Shown here piece after piece: positions 23,611 to 31,380 of a stretch of 31,380 nt of DNA (its first letter is position 1; each line of letters begins with the position of its first letter). The notes below the pieces were generated by a model. That model was given only the letters and a program-made list of their open reading frames with translations, was not told where the DNA came from and searched no databases. Origin of the DNA: Actinomycetes bacterium (GTDB lineage Bacteria > Actinomycetota > Acidimicrobiia > Acidimicrobiales > Bog-793); contig JAJYGM010000068.1 of assembly GCA_021785095.1 (NCBI GenBank), positions 1-31,380 on the forward strand, read 5' to 3'. The translations under genes and the position numbers were made by a program.

Positions 23611-26600
23611 GCACCTGGAGCAGCAGCGCCTCGAGCTTGGTCCCGGGCGCGCAGCAGGACTGGTACAAGGACGCTGTCATCTACGAGCTGCACGTCAGGG
23701 CATTCGCCGACTCGAATGGCGACGGCCGGGGCGACTTCCCAGGGCTCACCCAGCACCTCGACTACCTCCACCAGCTCGGCGTGACCGCCCTCTGGCTCCT
23801 GCCGTTCTACCCGTCACCGCTGAAAGACGACGGCTACGACATCGCCGACTACACCGCGATCCACCCTGACTACGGGACGCTCTCGGACTTCAGGCGCTTC
23901 GTCGATGAGGCTCACCGGCGGGACATGCGAGTGATCACCGAGCTCGTGCTCAACCACACGAGCGACCAGCACCCGTGGTTCCAGCGGGCGCGCACCGCCC
24001 CGGCGGGGAGCAGCTACCGCGACTTCTACGTGTGGAGCGACACACCCGACCGATACCAGCAGGCTCGCATCATCTTCCAGGACTTCGAGCAGTCGAACTG
24101 GGCATGGGACCCGGTGGCGAAGGCGTACTTCTGGCACCGCTTCTACTCGCACCAACCCGACCTCAACTTCCGCAACCCCGCCGTGCGGCGGGCGGTCTTG
24201 CGGACGGTCGACTTCTGGCTCCGCCTCGGTGTGGACGGCCTCCGCCTCGACGCCGTCCCCTACCTCTACGAGCGCGAAGGCACCGACTGCGAGAACCTGC
24301 CGGAGACGCACGACTTCCTGCGCGAGCTGAGGCGTCACGTCGACGACCGTTTCGCAGGCAGGATGCTCCTCGCCGAGGCGAACCAGTGGCCCGAGGACGC
24401 GAGCGCCTACTTCGGCAAGGGCGACGAGTGCCACATGGCCTTCCACTTCCCGCTGATGCCGCGGCTGTTCATGGGGCTTCGCATGGAGGACCGCTTTCCG
24501 ATCATCGACATCCTCCAGCAGACCCCGGAGACCCCCGCCGGCACCCAGTGGGCCCTCTTCCTGCGCAACCACGACGAGCTGACGCTCGAGATGGTCACCG
24601 ACGAGGAGCGCGACTACATGTACCGCTCCTACGCCCGTGATCCCGTCATGCGGATCAACCTCGGCATCCGGAGGCGCCTCGCACCGTTGTTGCAGTTCCA
24701 CCGACAAAAGAGCGAGCTCATGCACGGGCTCCTCATGTCCATGCCGGGCACGCCCGTCCTCTACTACGGCGACGAGATCGGCATGGGTGACAACGTCTAC
24801 CTCGGCGACCGCAATTCCGTCCGGACCCCGATGCAGTGGAACGCCGATCGCAACGCCGGGTTCTCCTCCGCGAACCCGCAGCGGCTGTTCCTGCCGGTCA
24901 ACATCGACCCCCAGTGCCACTTCGAGTCGGTCAACGTGGCGGCCCAGCTGGACAACCCTGACTCGCTGCTGAGGTGGCTCCGCCGCCTGATAGCGCTCCG
25001 CAAGCGCCACCCGGTGTTCGGACGCGGCCGGATGGACTTCGTCGCCTCGGACAACCCGCGGGTGCTGGCCTTCGTCCGCCACGACGAGGACGAGCGGGTG
25101 CTCGTGGTGGCGAACCTCTCCCGCTTCGCCGAGTACGTCGAGCTCGACCTGTCCTCCCATCGCGGGGTCGTCCCGCGCGAGCTCTTCGGGCAACGGGCGT
25201 TCCCGATGATCGGCGAGCTTCCCTACCTCGTCACGCTCGGCCCGCACTCGTTCTACTGGCTGTCGCTCGGCAGCCCATCGGCAGAGACGCAGACCGCCAC
25301 CGTCTCCCTCCCGTCGCTGCGTGTGCCCCAGCAGTGGTGGAGGGTCCTCGACGGCGAGGCCAACAGGCGGGTGGAGGCCGCGCTGCCGACCATCCTGCGC
25401 ACCCGCCGCTGGTTCGGGGCGAAGGACCGCAGGATACAGACGGCGAGCATCGTCACCCGAGTGCCCCTGCCCCTCGAGGACGAGGTCGAGCGGGCGGAGA
25501 TCGTCGTCGTCAACGTGGAGTACCTCGACGGCGAGCCGGACCGCTACCTCGTGGCGATGGCGCACCTGACGGGTGAGCCCGCGAGCGACATCGCCCAGGA
25601 TCACCCCGAAGCCGTGCTCGCCTTCACGACCGGACCGGGCGGTGAGCCGGGCCTCCTCATCGACGCCCACTTCCGCCCGGCCTTCGGGAAGGCGCTCGTC
25701 GAGCTCGTCGCAGGCCGCCGGCGTCGCCACGCCGACGCCGGATACCGCATCACCGGCATCCCGGTCGCGGCCCGGGCGACCGAGCTCGCCACGGTGCAGA
25801 CCGGGCCACGGGCGCCTGCGCGGGTCTCCGCCGCCGAGCAGTCGAACACCTCGATCGTCGTCGGCGATCCCGACGGGACGCGCGCGATCGTGAAGACGCT
25901 CCGCCGGCTCGAACCGGGACCGCATCCCGAGATCGAGCTCGGCCGCCTGCTCACCTCGGTCGGCGCGACCGTGGCGCCTCTGCTCGGTTCGATCGAGCTG
26001 CTCCCCGGGCAGGGCCCGGGAACGGCCATCGCCGTCATCCACGAGTTCGTGCAGAACGAGTCGGACGCGTGGACGGCGACGCTGCGGGCTGCCGCCAACT
26101 TCCTCGAGCAGCACGTCGAGGAAGGCGGTGGCACCCATGTGCCGCTCGAGCCCATCCGTCCGGGCGGGTTCCACGCCGGGATCCGCTCGCTCGTCATCCC
26201 CGAGATCGTCGAGACCGAGATGGCCGAGAGCCTCGGAGCGGCCGAGCTGCTCGGCAGGCGGACCGCCGAGCTGCACGTCGCTCTGTCCTCACCAGCCGGT
26301 GGATCCGCCTTCCGACCGGAGCCCGTCACGCCGATGACGCAGCGGTCGGCATATCAGTCGATGCGCTCCGCTGCCCGCCGCACGCTGTCGCTCGCCCGGC
26401 AACGGGCGTCGCTGCTCAACGAGCGGGACCGCGCCCTCCTCGACGACCTGCAAGCCAACGAAGAGGTGCTGCTGCAAGCCTTCCAGGGCGTGCTCGAGAT
26501 CCGCTCCGGATGCCGGATACGAGTTCATGGCGACCTGCACCTCGGCCAGGTCCTGTTCACCGGACGCGACTTCTTGTTCGTGGACTTCGAGGGCGAGCCG

Positions 26601-27002
26601 GCGCGGACCTTCGCCGAGCGCCGGCTGAAGCGCTCGCCGATGCGCGACGTCGCCGGCATGCTGCGGTCGTACCAGTACGCCGGCGAGAGCGCCGTCGACG
26701 ACGTCGTCTCGCGGGGCGTGCTCCAGGGAGACGACCCGGCCGGCATCGAGGCGTACGACCGGACCGCCAACCGCTGGGCCTACTGGGCTTCGGTCGCCTT
26801 CCTGCAGGGCTACCTGCCCATCGCCGACGAGACCGGACTGTTGCCCGAGCCGGAGGACTTCGCCGTGGACCTTCGCGCCCACCTTCTCGAGAAGGCGCTC
26901 TATGAGATGCGCTACGAGCTCGGGAACCGCCCCGAGTGGGTCCACGTGCCGCTGCTCGGCCTGCGCTCGCTGCTCCACGCTGACCGGCAGGACGGGCCGT
27001 GA
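23607..27002 (+). CDS. treS: Bifunctional trehalose synthase-maltokinase (TreS-Mak/Pep2 fusion)
   Basis: 1131 residues from GTG 23607, overlapping the glgE stop by GTGA. The N-terminal part (about 1-555) is TreS, a GH13 enzyme interconverting trehalose and maltose: nucleophile Asp215 in GLRLDAVPYLYE, Glu257 in LLAEANQWPED, Asp323 in LRNHDELTLE. The C-terminal part (about 570-1131) is maltokinase, with RRWFGAKDR near its start, the kinase catalytic motif HGDLHLGQ (974-981) and FVDFEGEP. Mak phosphorylates maltose to maltose-1-phosphate for GlgE, so one polypeptide runs two successive steps. In M. tuberculosis the two are adjacent separate genes. Confidence 0.96.
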   Translation: MSTWSSSASSLVPGAQQDWYKDAVIYELHVRAFADSNGDGRGDFPGLTQHLDYLHQLGVTALWLLPFYPSPLKDDGYDIADYTAIHPDYGTLSDFRRFVDEAHRRDMRVITELVLNHTSDQHPWFQRARTAPAGSSYRDFYVWSDTPDRYQQARIIFQDFEQSNWAWDPVAKAYFWHRFYSHQPDLNFRNPAVRRAVLRTVDFWLRLGVDGLRLDAVPYLYEREGTDCENLPETHDFLRELRRHVDDRFAGRMLLAEANQWPEDASAYFGKGDECHMAFHFPLMPRLFMGLRMEDRFPIIDILQQTPETPAGTQWALFLRNHDELTLEMVTDEERDYMYRSYARDPVMRINLGIRRRLAPLLQFHRQKSELMHGLLMSMPGTPVLYYGDEIGMGDNVYLGDRNSVRTPMQWNADRNAGFSSANPQRLFLPVNIDPQCHFESVNVAAQLDNPDSLLRWLRRLIALRKRHPVFGRGRMDFVASDNPRVLAFVRHDEDERVLVVANLSRFAEYVELDLSSHRGVVPRELFGQRAFPMIGELPYLVTLGPHSFYWLSLGSPSAETQTATVSLPSLRVPQQWWRVLDGEANRRVEAALPTILRTRRWFGAKDRRIQTASIVTRVPLPLEDEVERAEIVVVNVEYLDGEPDRYLVAMAHLTGEPASDIAQDHPEAVLAFTTGPGGEPGLLIDAHFRPAFGKALVELVAGRRRRHADAGYRITGIPVAARATELATVQTGPRAPARVSAAEQSNTSIVVGDPDGTRAIVKTLRRLEPGPHPEIELGRLLTSVGATVAPLLGSIELLPGQGPGTAIAVIHEFVQNESDAWTATLRAAANFLEQHVEEGGGTHVPLEPIRPGGFHAGIRSLVIPEIVETEMAESLGAAELLGRRTAELHVALSSPAGGSAFRPEPVTPMTQRSAYQSMRSAARRTLSLARQRASLLNERDRALLDDLQANEEVLLQAFQGVLEIRSGCRIRVHGDLHLGQVLFTGRDFLFVDFEGEPARTFAERRLKRSPMRDVAGMLRSYQYAGESAVDDVVSRGVLQGDDPAGIEAYDRTANRWAYWASVAFLQGYLPIADETGLLPEPEDFAVDLRAHLLEKALYEMRYELGNRPEWVHVPLLGLRSLLHADRQDGP

Positions 27003-29179
27003 TCCCGCCGCCGTTGCAGCGGCTCGCGCGCTTGCACGGCGTGGAGGATGCCTACGTCGACGCGTTCGGCAGGCTGCGGCACGTCTCCGACGAGACGCTG
27101 CTCGCGGTGTTGGCAGCCCTCGGCGAGCCACTCGAGTCCTTCGACGACGCCGTTGCCGTGCTCGACGGCGAGCGGGCTCGGGCGACCGCAGGCGAGATCG
27201 AGCTGCCTCCCGTCGTGGTCGCCTGGGACGGTCGCCTCCCCGACCTCCCGGTCGCTCCCGCCGACGCTCGCCAAGCGGTCTCGGCCGAGCTGGCGCTGGA
27301 GGACGGCACCGAGCCGAAAGGGCGCGTGCGCGTGGAGGTGCGCAACGGGTCCTCCAGCGTCGTCGCGAGCGAGTCGCTCCCCTTCGGGCTCCATCAGCTC
27401 GTCGTCGCCGGTCACACCGCCGGCAGGCGACGGGAAGGGCGCAGCGCCCCGGGGCGGGACGCGCCGGAGCCCGACGAGGTCACCGTGATCTCGGCTCCGT
27501 CCCGTGTCCGCCCGGTCGGCCCGTTCTCGTGGGGCCTCTTCGCGCCGGCGTACGGGCTCTTCGCCGACGACGGTGGAGTCGCCGACCTCACCTGCCTCGA
27601 GCGCTTCGGGCGGCTCGCGGCCCGCGACGGGGCGGCCTGCGTGGCGACGCTGCCCTTGCTCGCCGACTGGTCACGGTCCGACGAGCCGGCGGGTCGATCG
27701 AGCCCGTACTCCCCCATCTCGCGGCAGTGGTGGAACGAGGGCTATCTCGATTGGCGGCGCATCGAGGAGCTGGCCGGCTACGACGCACAGGACCCCGTTG
27801 CCGCGGTCCTCCGCCGCCCGAGCTCGGCTGCTCGGCCGCTCTTTGACCCCGGGCGCCGTGCGGCAGCCCTGCGTCCGCTCCTGGAAGCGGCGGCTGCGCA
27901 GATCGAAGCGGTGGGCGGGAGGCGCCTCGAGCAGTTCCGGGCCTTCGTCGCCGGGCGCCCGGACGTTCTCGTGTACGCCCGGTTCCGGGCAGCCGCCGAG
28001 GTGCGCGGAACGGACTTAAGGCGTTGGCCATCGAGCTGGCGCCGCGGTCTCATCGGCGAAGGGGAGGTGGACGCGTCCGCCGTGGCGGCGCACGTCTTCG
28101 CTCAATTCGCGATGGACCAGCAGATGGCCGAGGTGGCCGCCGCTCTCGCCGCGAAGGGCGTCGGGCTGATGCTCGACCTGCCTGTCGGCTGCCAGGCAGG
28201 CGGCTTCGACCCGTGGGCCCACCCGGAGTCCTTCGCAAGCGGCGCCACCATCGGGGCACCGCCCGACCACTTCTTCCCCGGTGGCCAGGACTGGGGTTTC
28301 CGGCCGCTCCACCCCGAGAGCGAGCGGCGCTCGGGATACGCCGTGACCGGTGGCGCGCTGCGGCACCTGTGCCGGCATGCTTCGGTCCTGCGCCTCGATC
28401 ACGTCATGGGTCTGTCCAGGCTCTGGTGGATCCCGGACGGCAACCCCGCCTCCGACGGCGCCTATGTGCGCTACCACCTCGAGGACGCGCTCGCGCTGTG
28501 CGCTCTCGAGGCATGGCGGGGCGGCACCGCCCTCATGGGTGAGGACCTCGGGACGGTGGAGCCGTCGTTGACGGAGTCTCTTGCCTCCCATGGCATCGCC
28601 GGCATGCACGTGGCCGTCTTCGACCTCGAGTGCGAGCGCGCTCACCCGATGGAGCCGCTCGCTCCCCGGCCCGGTTCGGCCGCCTTCGTCGACACACACG
28701 ACACGGCGACCTTCGCGGGCTGGTTCGCCGGGCGGGACATCGGCGACCGCTCGGGCCTGGGACTCGTGTCCGAAGAGCAAGTCTCCGATGACCTCCTCAG
28801 GCGGCGCCGCGCTCGCGAGACGCTCGTCGACCGCCTCATCGCCTCGGAGCTGCTGGCCGAGGACGACTCTGCAGACGCCATCGCCGTGCACGCCGCGCTC
28901 GTGGCAGAGCTCGGCCAGTCCGACGCGGGGATCGTGGTCGTCAACGTGGAGGACTGCTGGGGCGAGCTCGATCCACAGAACGTGCCGGGCACGACGGACG
29001 AGCACGCCAACTTCGAGCGACCGCTCGCAGCGAGCCTGGACGAGATGGCGGTGGACCCGCGGCTGCGACACACCCTCGGCGGGCTGGCGCAAGCGCGGCT
29101 CGACGCGGCGGCTCGTCATGCTGCCGACCGGGCGATCGGTGCGGGGAGAGCGGAGGTAGGCGATGGCCGCCGGGGGTAA
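26999..29179 (+). CDS. malQ: 4-alpha-glucanotransferase (amylomaltase, GH77)
   Basis: 726 residues from GTG 26999, overlapping the treS-mak stop (GTGA). It transfers glucan segments between maltooligosaccharides. A beta-rich N-terminal extension (about 1-165) with a charged linker precedes the barrel, as in long actinobacterial MalQ. GH77 motifs are GAPPDHFFPGGQDWGFRPLH, nucleophile Asp467 in LRLDHVMGLSRLWW, acid/base Glu515 in LMGEDLGTVEPSL, and THDTATFAGWF. THDT differs from the usual THDN. It probably recycles oligosaccharides released by debranching. Confidence 0.93.
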   Translation: MIPPPLQRLARLHGVEDAYVDAFGRLRHVSDETLLAVLAALGEPLESFDDAVAVLDGERARATAGEIELPPVVVAWDGRLPDLPVAPADARQAVSAELALEDGTEPKGRVRVEVRNGSSSVVASESLPFGLHQLVVAGHTAGRRREGRSAPGRDAPEPDEVTVISAPSRVRPVGPFSWGLFAPAYGLFADDGGVADLTCLERFGRLAARDGAACVATLPLLADWSRSDEPAGRSSPYSPISRQWWNEGYLDWRRIEELAGYDAQDPVAAVLRRPSSAARPLFDPGRRAAALRPLLEAAAAQIEAVGGRRLEQFRAFVAGRPDVLVYARFRAAAEVRGTDLRRWPSSWRRGLIGEGEVDASAVAAHVFAQFAMDQQMAEVAAALAAKGVGLMLDLPVGCQAGGFDPWAHPESFASGATIGAPPDHFFPGGQDWGFRPLHPESERRSGYAVTGGALRHLCRHASVLRLDHVMGLSRLWWIPDGNPASDGAYVRYHLEDALALCALEAWRGGTALMGEDLGTVEPSLTESLASHGIAGMHVAVFDLECERAHPMEPLAPRPGSAAFVDTHDTATFAGWFAGRDIGDRSGLGLVSEEQVSDDLLRRRRARETLVDRLIASELLAEDDSADAIAVHAALVAELGQSDAGIVVVNVEDCWGELDPQNVPGTTDEHANFERPLAASLDEMAVDPRLRHTLGGLAQARLDAAARHAADRAIGAGRAEVGDGRRG

Positions 29180-31103
29180 TTCCTCGGACGTGCCCCGACA
29201 GCATCAGCGGCTCGAGCCGGTGCTCGGGCCGGCGGACGTCCACCTCTTCAACGAGGGACGCTTCTTCCAGGCCTACGACCGCCTCGGTGCGCACCCACGG
29301 ACGAGCCAGGCCACGTCCTTCGCCGTCTGGGCGCCGAACGCCCGGGCGGTGTCGGTGATCCATGACGGCAACGGCTGGCAGCCGGGAGCCGACGCGCTCG
29401 AGCCCGAGGGCTCCTCCGGCCTCTGGGCAGGCGAGGTGTCCGGCGCGGTGGCCGGGACCTGCTACAAGTACCGCATCGAGCCGAGGTCGGGCCGTCCCCG
29501 GGACAAGGCCGACCCGTACGCCTTCGCGACGGAGTGCCCGCCGGCGTCGGCGTCCGTCGTCGCCGACCTGTCTCACGAATGGCGCGACGCCGAGTGGATG
29601 TCGCAACGCGAGCTCCGCCAACAGCCGACCGAGCCGATGGCGATATACGAGGTCCACCTCGGGTCCTGGCGGCGCAAACCGGACGGCGCGTTCTACAACT
29701 ACCGCGAGCTGGCTCCGCTGCTCGCCGATCACGTCGAGCGGCTCGGCTTCACCCATGTCGAGCTGCTGCCGGTCATGGAGCACCCCTACTACGGGTCCTG
29801 GGGCTACCAGACGACCGGGTTCTTCGCGCCGACCGCCCGGTACGGCACTCCGACGGAGTTCATGGAGTTCGTGGACCACCTGCATCAGCGCGGCATCGGC
29901 GTCATCCTCGACTGGGTGCCGTCGCACTTCGCCACCGACGAGTACTCCCTCGGCGACTTCGACGGCACCCGGCTGTACGAGCACGAGGACCCGCGCCGGC
30001 GCAAGCACCCTGACTGGGGCAGCTACGAGTTCAACTACTCGCGCCACGAGGTGCGCAGCTTCCTCGTGTCGAGCGCCTGGTTCTGGTGCGACCGCTACCA
30101 CGTCGACGGCTTGCGAGTCGACGCCGTCGCGTCGATGCTCTACCTCGACTACTCGCGCAAGCCCGGGGCGTGGGTGCCGAACCGGTACGGGGGGCGCGAG
30201 AACCTCGATGCCGTGGAGTTCCTGCGCAGCCTGAACAACTCTCTTCACGAGCGCTTCCCAGGCGTGCTGACCGTCGCCGAGGAGTCGACGGCGTGGCCGG
30301 GCGTGAGCAGGGCGACGTCGGAGGGCGGGCTCGGCTTCTCGATGAAGTGGGACATGGGCTGGATGCACGACACCCTTCTGCACATCGAGCGCGAGCCGGT
30401 CCATCGCCGCTACCACTACGGCGAGCTCACGTTCCGGGGCCTCTACGCCTTCACCGAGCGCTTCGTGCTCCCTCTCAGCCACGACGAGGTCGTGCACGGC
30501 AAGCGTTCGCTCGCGTCCAAGATGCCAGGTGACGACTGGCAGCGACGGGCCAACCTGCGCACCCTGCTCGCGATGCAGGCGTTCCAGCCCGGCAAGTCGC
30601 TCCTGTTCATGGGTGGTGAGCTCGCAACCTGGCGAGAGTGGTCCCACGAGGACGAGCTCGAATGGTCGCTCCTCGAGCATCCAGACCACGCCGGCATCGC
30701 TCGTCTCGTCGGCGACCTCAACCGCTCGTATTGCGAGCTCGAGCCGTTGCACGGGACCGACTTCGACCCCGCCGGCTTCGCATGGGTCGTCGCCGACGAC
30801 GTCGAGAACGACGTACTCGCCTGGTTCCGCCGCGGCACGACGGGGAGCGTCCTCGTGGTGGCGAACCTGACCCCCGTCCCCCGTGACGGCTACCGGATCG
30901 GGGTACCCGCGCCCGGCGCCTGGACCGAGCTGCTCAACACCGATGCCGGCGAGTACGGCGGCAGCGGGGTCGGGAACCTCGGACGGGTCGGCTCAGACGA
31001 GCGCGCATCGCACGGCTACAGCCAGAGCGTCTCGCTGCGGCTGCCGCCACTCGGGGTACTGCTCCTCGCAGACGAAAGCGCGACGCAGAGCGCATCGTCC
31101 TAG
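29163..31103 (+). CDS. glgB: 1,4-alpha-glucan branching enzyme GlgB
   Basis: 646 residues from ATG 29163, with GGAGG upstream inside malQ; the genes overlap by 17 nt. It cuts alpha-1,4 chains and re-attaches them as alpha-1,6 branches. A CBM48 domain (about 25-135) precedes the GH13 barrel: YEVHLGSWRR, ELLPVMEHPYYGSWGYQTTG, nucleophile Asp320 in GLRVDAVASML, Glu373 in VAEEST, and LPLSHDEVVHGK. It lacks the extra N-terminal N1 domain of the roughly 730-residue E. coli and mycobacterial forms. It branches glucan made by GlgE. Its TAG interlocks with the opposing glgX-like stop. Confidence 0.97.
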   Translation: MAAGGNSSDVPRQHQRLEPVLGPADVHLFNEGRFFQAYDRLGAHPRTSQATSFAVWAPNARAVSVIHDGNGWQPGADALEPEGSSGLWAGEVSGAVAGTCYKYRIEPRSGRPRDKADPYAFATECPPASASVVADLSHEWRDAEWMSQRELRQQPTEPMAIYEVHLGSWRRKPDGAFYNYRELAPLLADHVERLGFTHVELLPVMEHPYYGSWGYQTTGFFAPTARYGTPTEFMEFVDHLHQRGIGVILDWVPSHFATDEYSLGDFDGTRLYEHEDPRRRKHPDWGSYEFNYSRHEVRSFLVSSAWFWCDRYHVDGLRVDAVASMLYLDYSRKPGAWVPNRYGGRENLDAVEFLRSLNNSLHERFPGVLTVAEESTAWPGVSRATSEGGLGFSMKWDMGWMHDTLLHIEREPVHRRYHYGELTFRGLYAFTERFVLPLSHDEVVHGKRSLASKMPGDDWQRRANLRTLLAMQAFQPGKSLLFMGGELATWREWSHEDELEWSLLEHPDHAGIARLVGDLNRSYCELEPLHGTDFDPAGFAWVVADDVENDVLAWFRRGTTGSVLVVANLTPVPRDGYRIGVPAPGAWTELLNTDAGEYGGSGVGNLGRVGSDERASHGYSQSVSLRLPPLGVLLLADESATQSASS

Positions 31104-31380
31104 GTCGCCTCGCCCGGAACAGACTCCTGCAAGCCGACGAGCGGGTACGGCGCCACGCCGGAATCCTCGTCGGGCTGGTCGATCCGCTGCAGGACGACCA
31201 CCGACCTGCCCGAGACGTGGACGGGGCTCGAAGAGGCTGTCGGCGTCTCGGCGCTCGAGGCCTCGAAGAACGGGTCGTGCTGGCGGGCCGTGTCGAGCAC
31301 GCGCAGCCACGAGTCCCCGAAACGCAGATCCGGCAGCACGAACTCGATGGGGTCCCAGAACGCGTTGAACACGAGGAAGT
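31100..31380 (-). CDS. glgX: 3' end of a glycogen debranching enzyme (GlgX-like)
   Basis: The last 93 codons of a minus-strand gene that continues beyond the window. The visible part contains FLVFNAFWDPIEFVLPDL and WLRVLDTARQHDPFF, matching the C-terminal beta domain of GlgX/TreX isoamylase-type debranching enzymes, where Phe-Asn-Ala(-His/Phe) and an LDTA segment are usual. These enzymes cut alpha-1,6 branches of glycogen. Location next to glgB and malQ supports the call. No catalytic residues lie in the visible part, so isoamylase versus GlgX cannot be separated. The stop TAG (31100-31102) overlaps glgB's TAG. Confidence 0.8.
   Translation of the reverse strand, partial: FLVFNAFWDPIEFVLPDLRFGDSWLRVLDTARQHDPFFEASSAETPTASSSPVHVSGRSVVVLQRIDQPDEDSGVAPYPLVGLQESVPGEAT

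Noticed and set aside
23814..26276. 820-codon open frame on minus, antisense to treS-mak
   Set aside because: GC-rich shadow frame: no domain motifs, repetitive Arg/Glu/Val/Leu composition, and it lies fully opposite a gene with clear catalytic motifs.

Overview
The window is a GC-rich, gene-dense stretch of an actinobacterial chromosome. The main evidence is an essentially complete Pup-proteasome locus (mpa, dop, pup, prcB, prcA, pafA) followed by tatA, tatC and a helY-type helicase. The order matches the one I remember for Mycobacterium tuberculosis (helY-tatC-tatA-pafCB-pafA ... prcAB-pup-dop-mpa ... trmI), except that no pafB/pafC genes lie between pafA and tatA. I think a deep-branching actinobacterium (Acidimicrobiia- or Thermoleophilia-like) is more likely than a mycobacterium, but this is an inference from gene content. 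No rRNA, tRNA, CRISPR array, IS element or phage module was seen.

Layout. (1) 1-5411, minus strand: 5' part of a divergent ThyX-family protein, helY, tatC, tatA, pafA. (2) 5438-5833, plus strand: an unrecognised small membrane protein, divergent from pafA and convergent with prcA. (3) 5823-10995, minus strand: mpa, dop, pup, prcB, prcA, which make the tagging, depupylation and degradation machine. (4) 11281-11517, plus strand: a ferredoxin whose cysteine/aspartate pattern resembles the Pyrococcus Asp-ligated [4Fe-4S] type. (5) 11557-13376, minus strand: trmI preceded by three small uncharacterised proteins, two clearly membrane proteins. (6) 13387-15347: a PaaI-like thioesterase and a TetR regulator on minus, divergent from a fatty-acyl desaturase on plus, with a palindrome between the two promoters. 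(7) 15414-31103, plus strand: a nearly uninterrupted 15.7-kb gene train, tkt-tal-pgi-gnd-pgl-glgE-treS/mak-malQ-glgB. (8) The 3' end of a glgX-like debranching enzyme on minus, whose stop codon interlocks with the glgB stop.

The large plus-strand cluster joins the non-oxidative and part of the oxidative pentose phosphate pathway to the GlgE route: trehalose to maltose (TreS), to maltose-1-phosphate (Mak), to linear alpha-1,4-glucan (GlgE), then branching (GlgB), with MalQ and GlgX remodelling the glucan. No zwf/opcA, glgA, glgC or treYZ is present here. Most neighbours overlap by ATGA/GTGA/TGATG, which implies translational coupling.

A repeated regulatory pattern runs through the window. Genes that begin a transcription unit often have a TAnnnT hexamer exactly 6 nt (dop, tetR, desaturase, tkt) or 8-9 nt (pafA, the 5438 gene, tatA, thyX-like) before a GTG/ATG start, with no Shine-Dalgarno. 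That is the signature of leaderless transcripts. Internal operon genes usually have AAGGAG/GGAGG sites or start overlaps instead.
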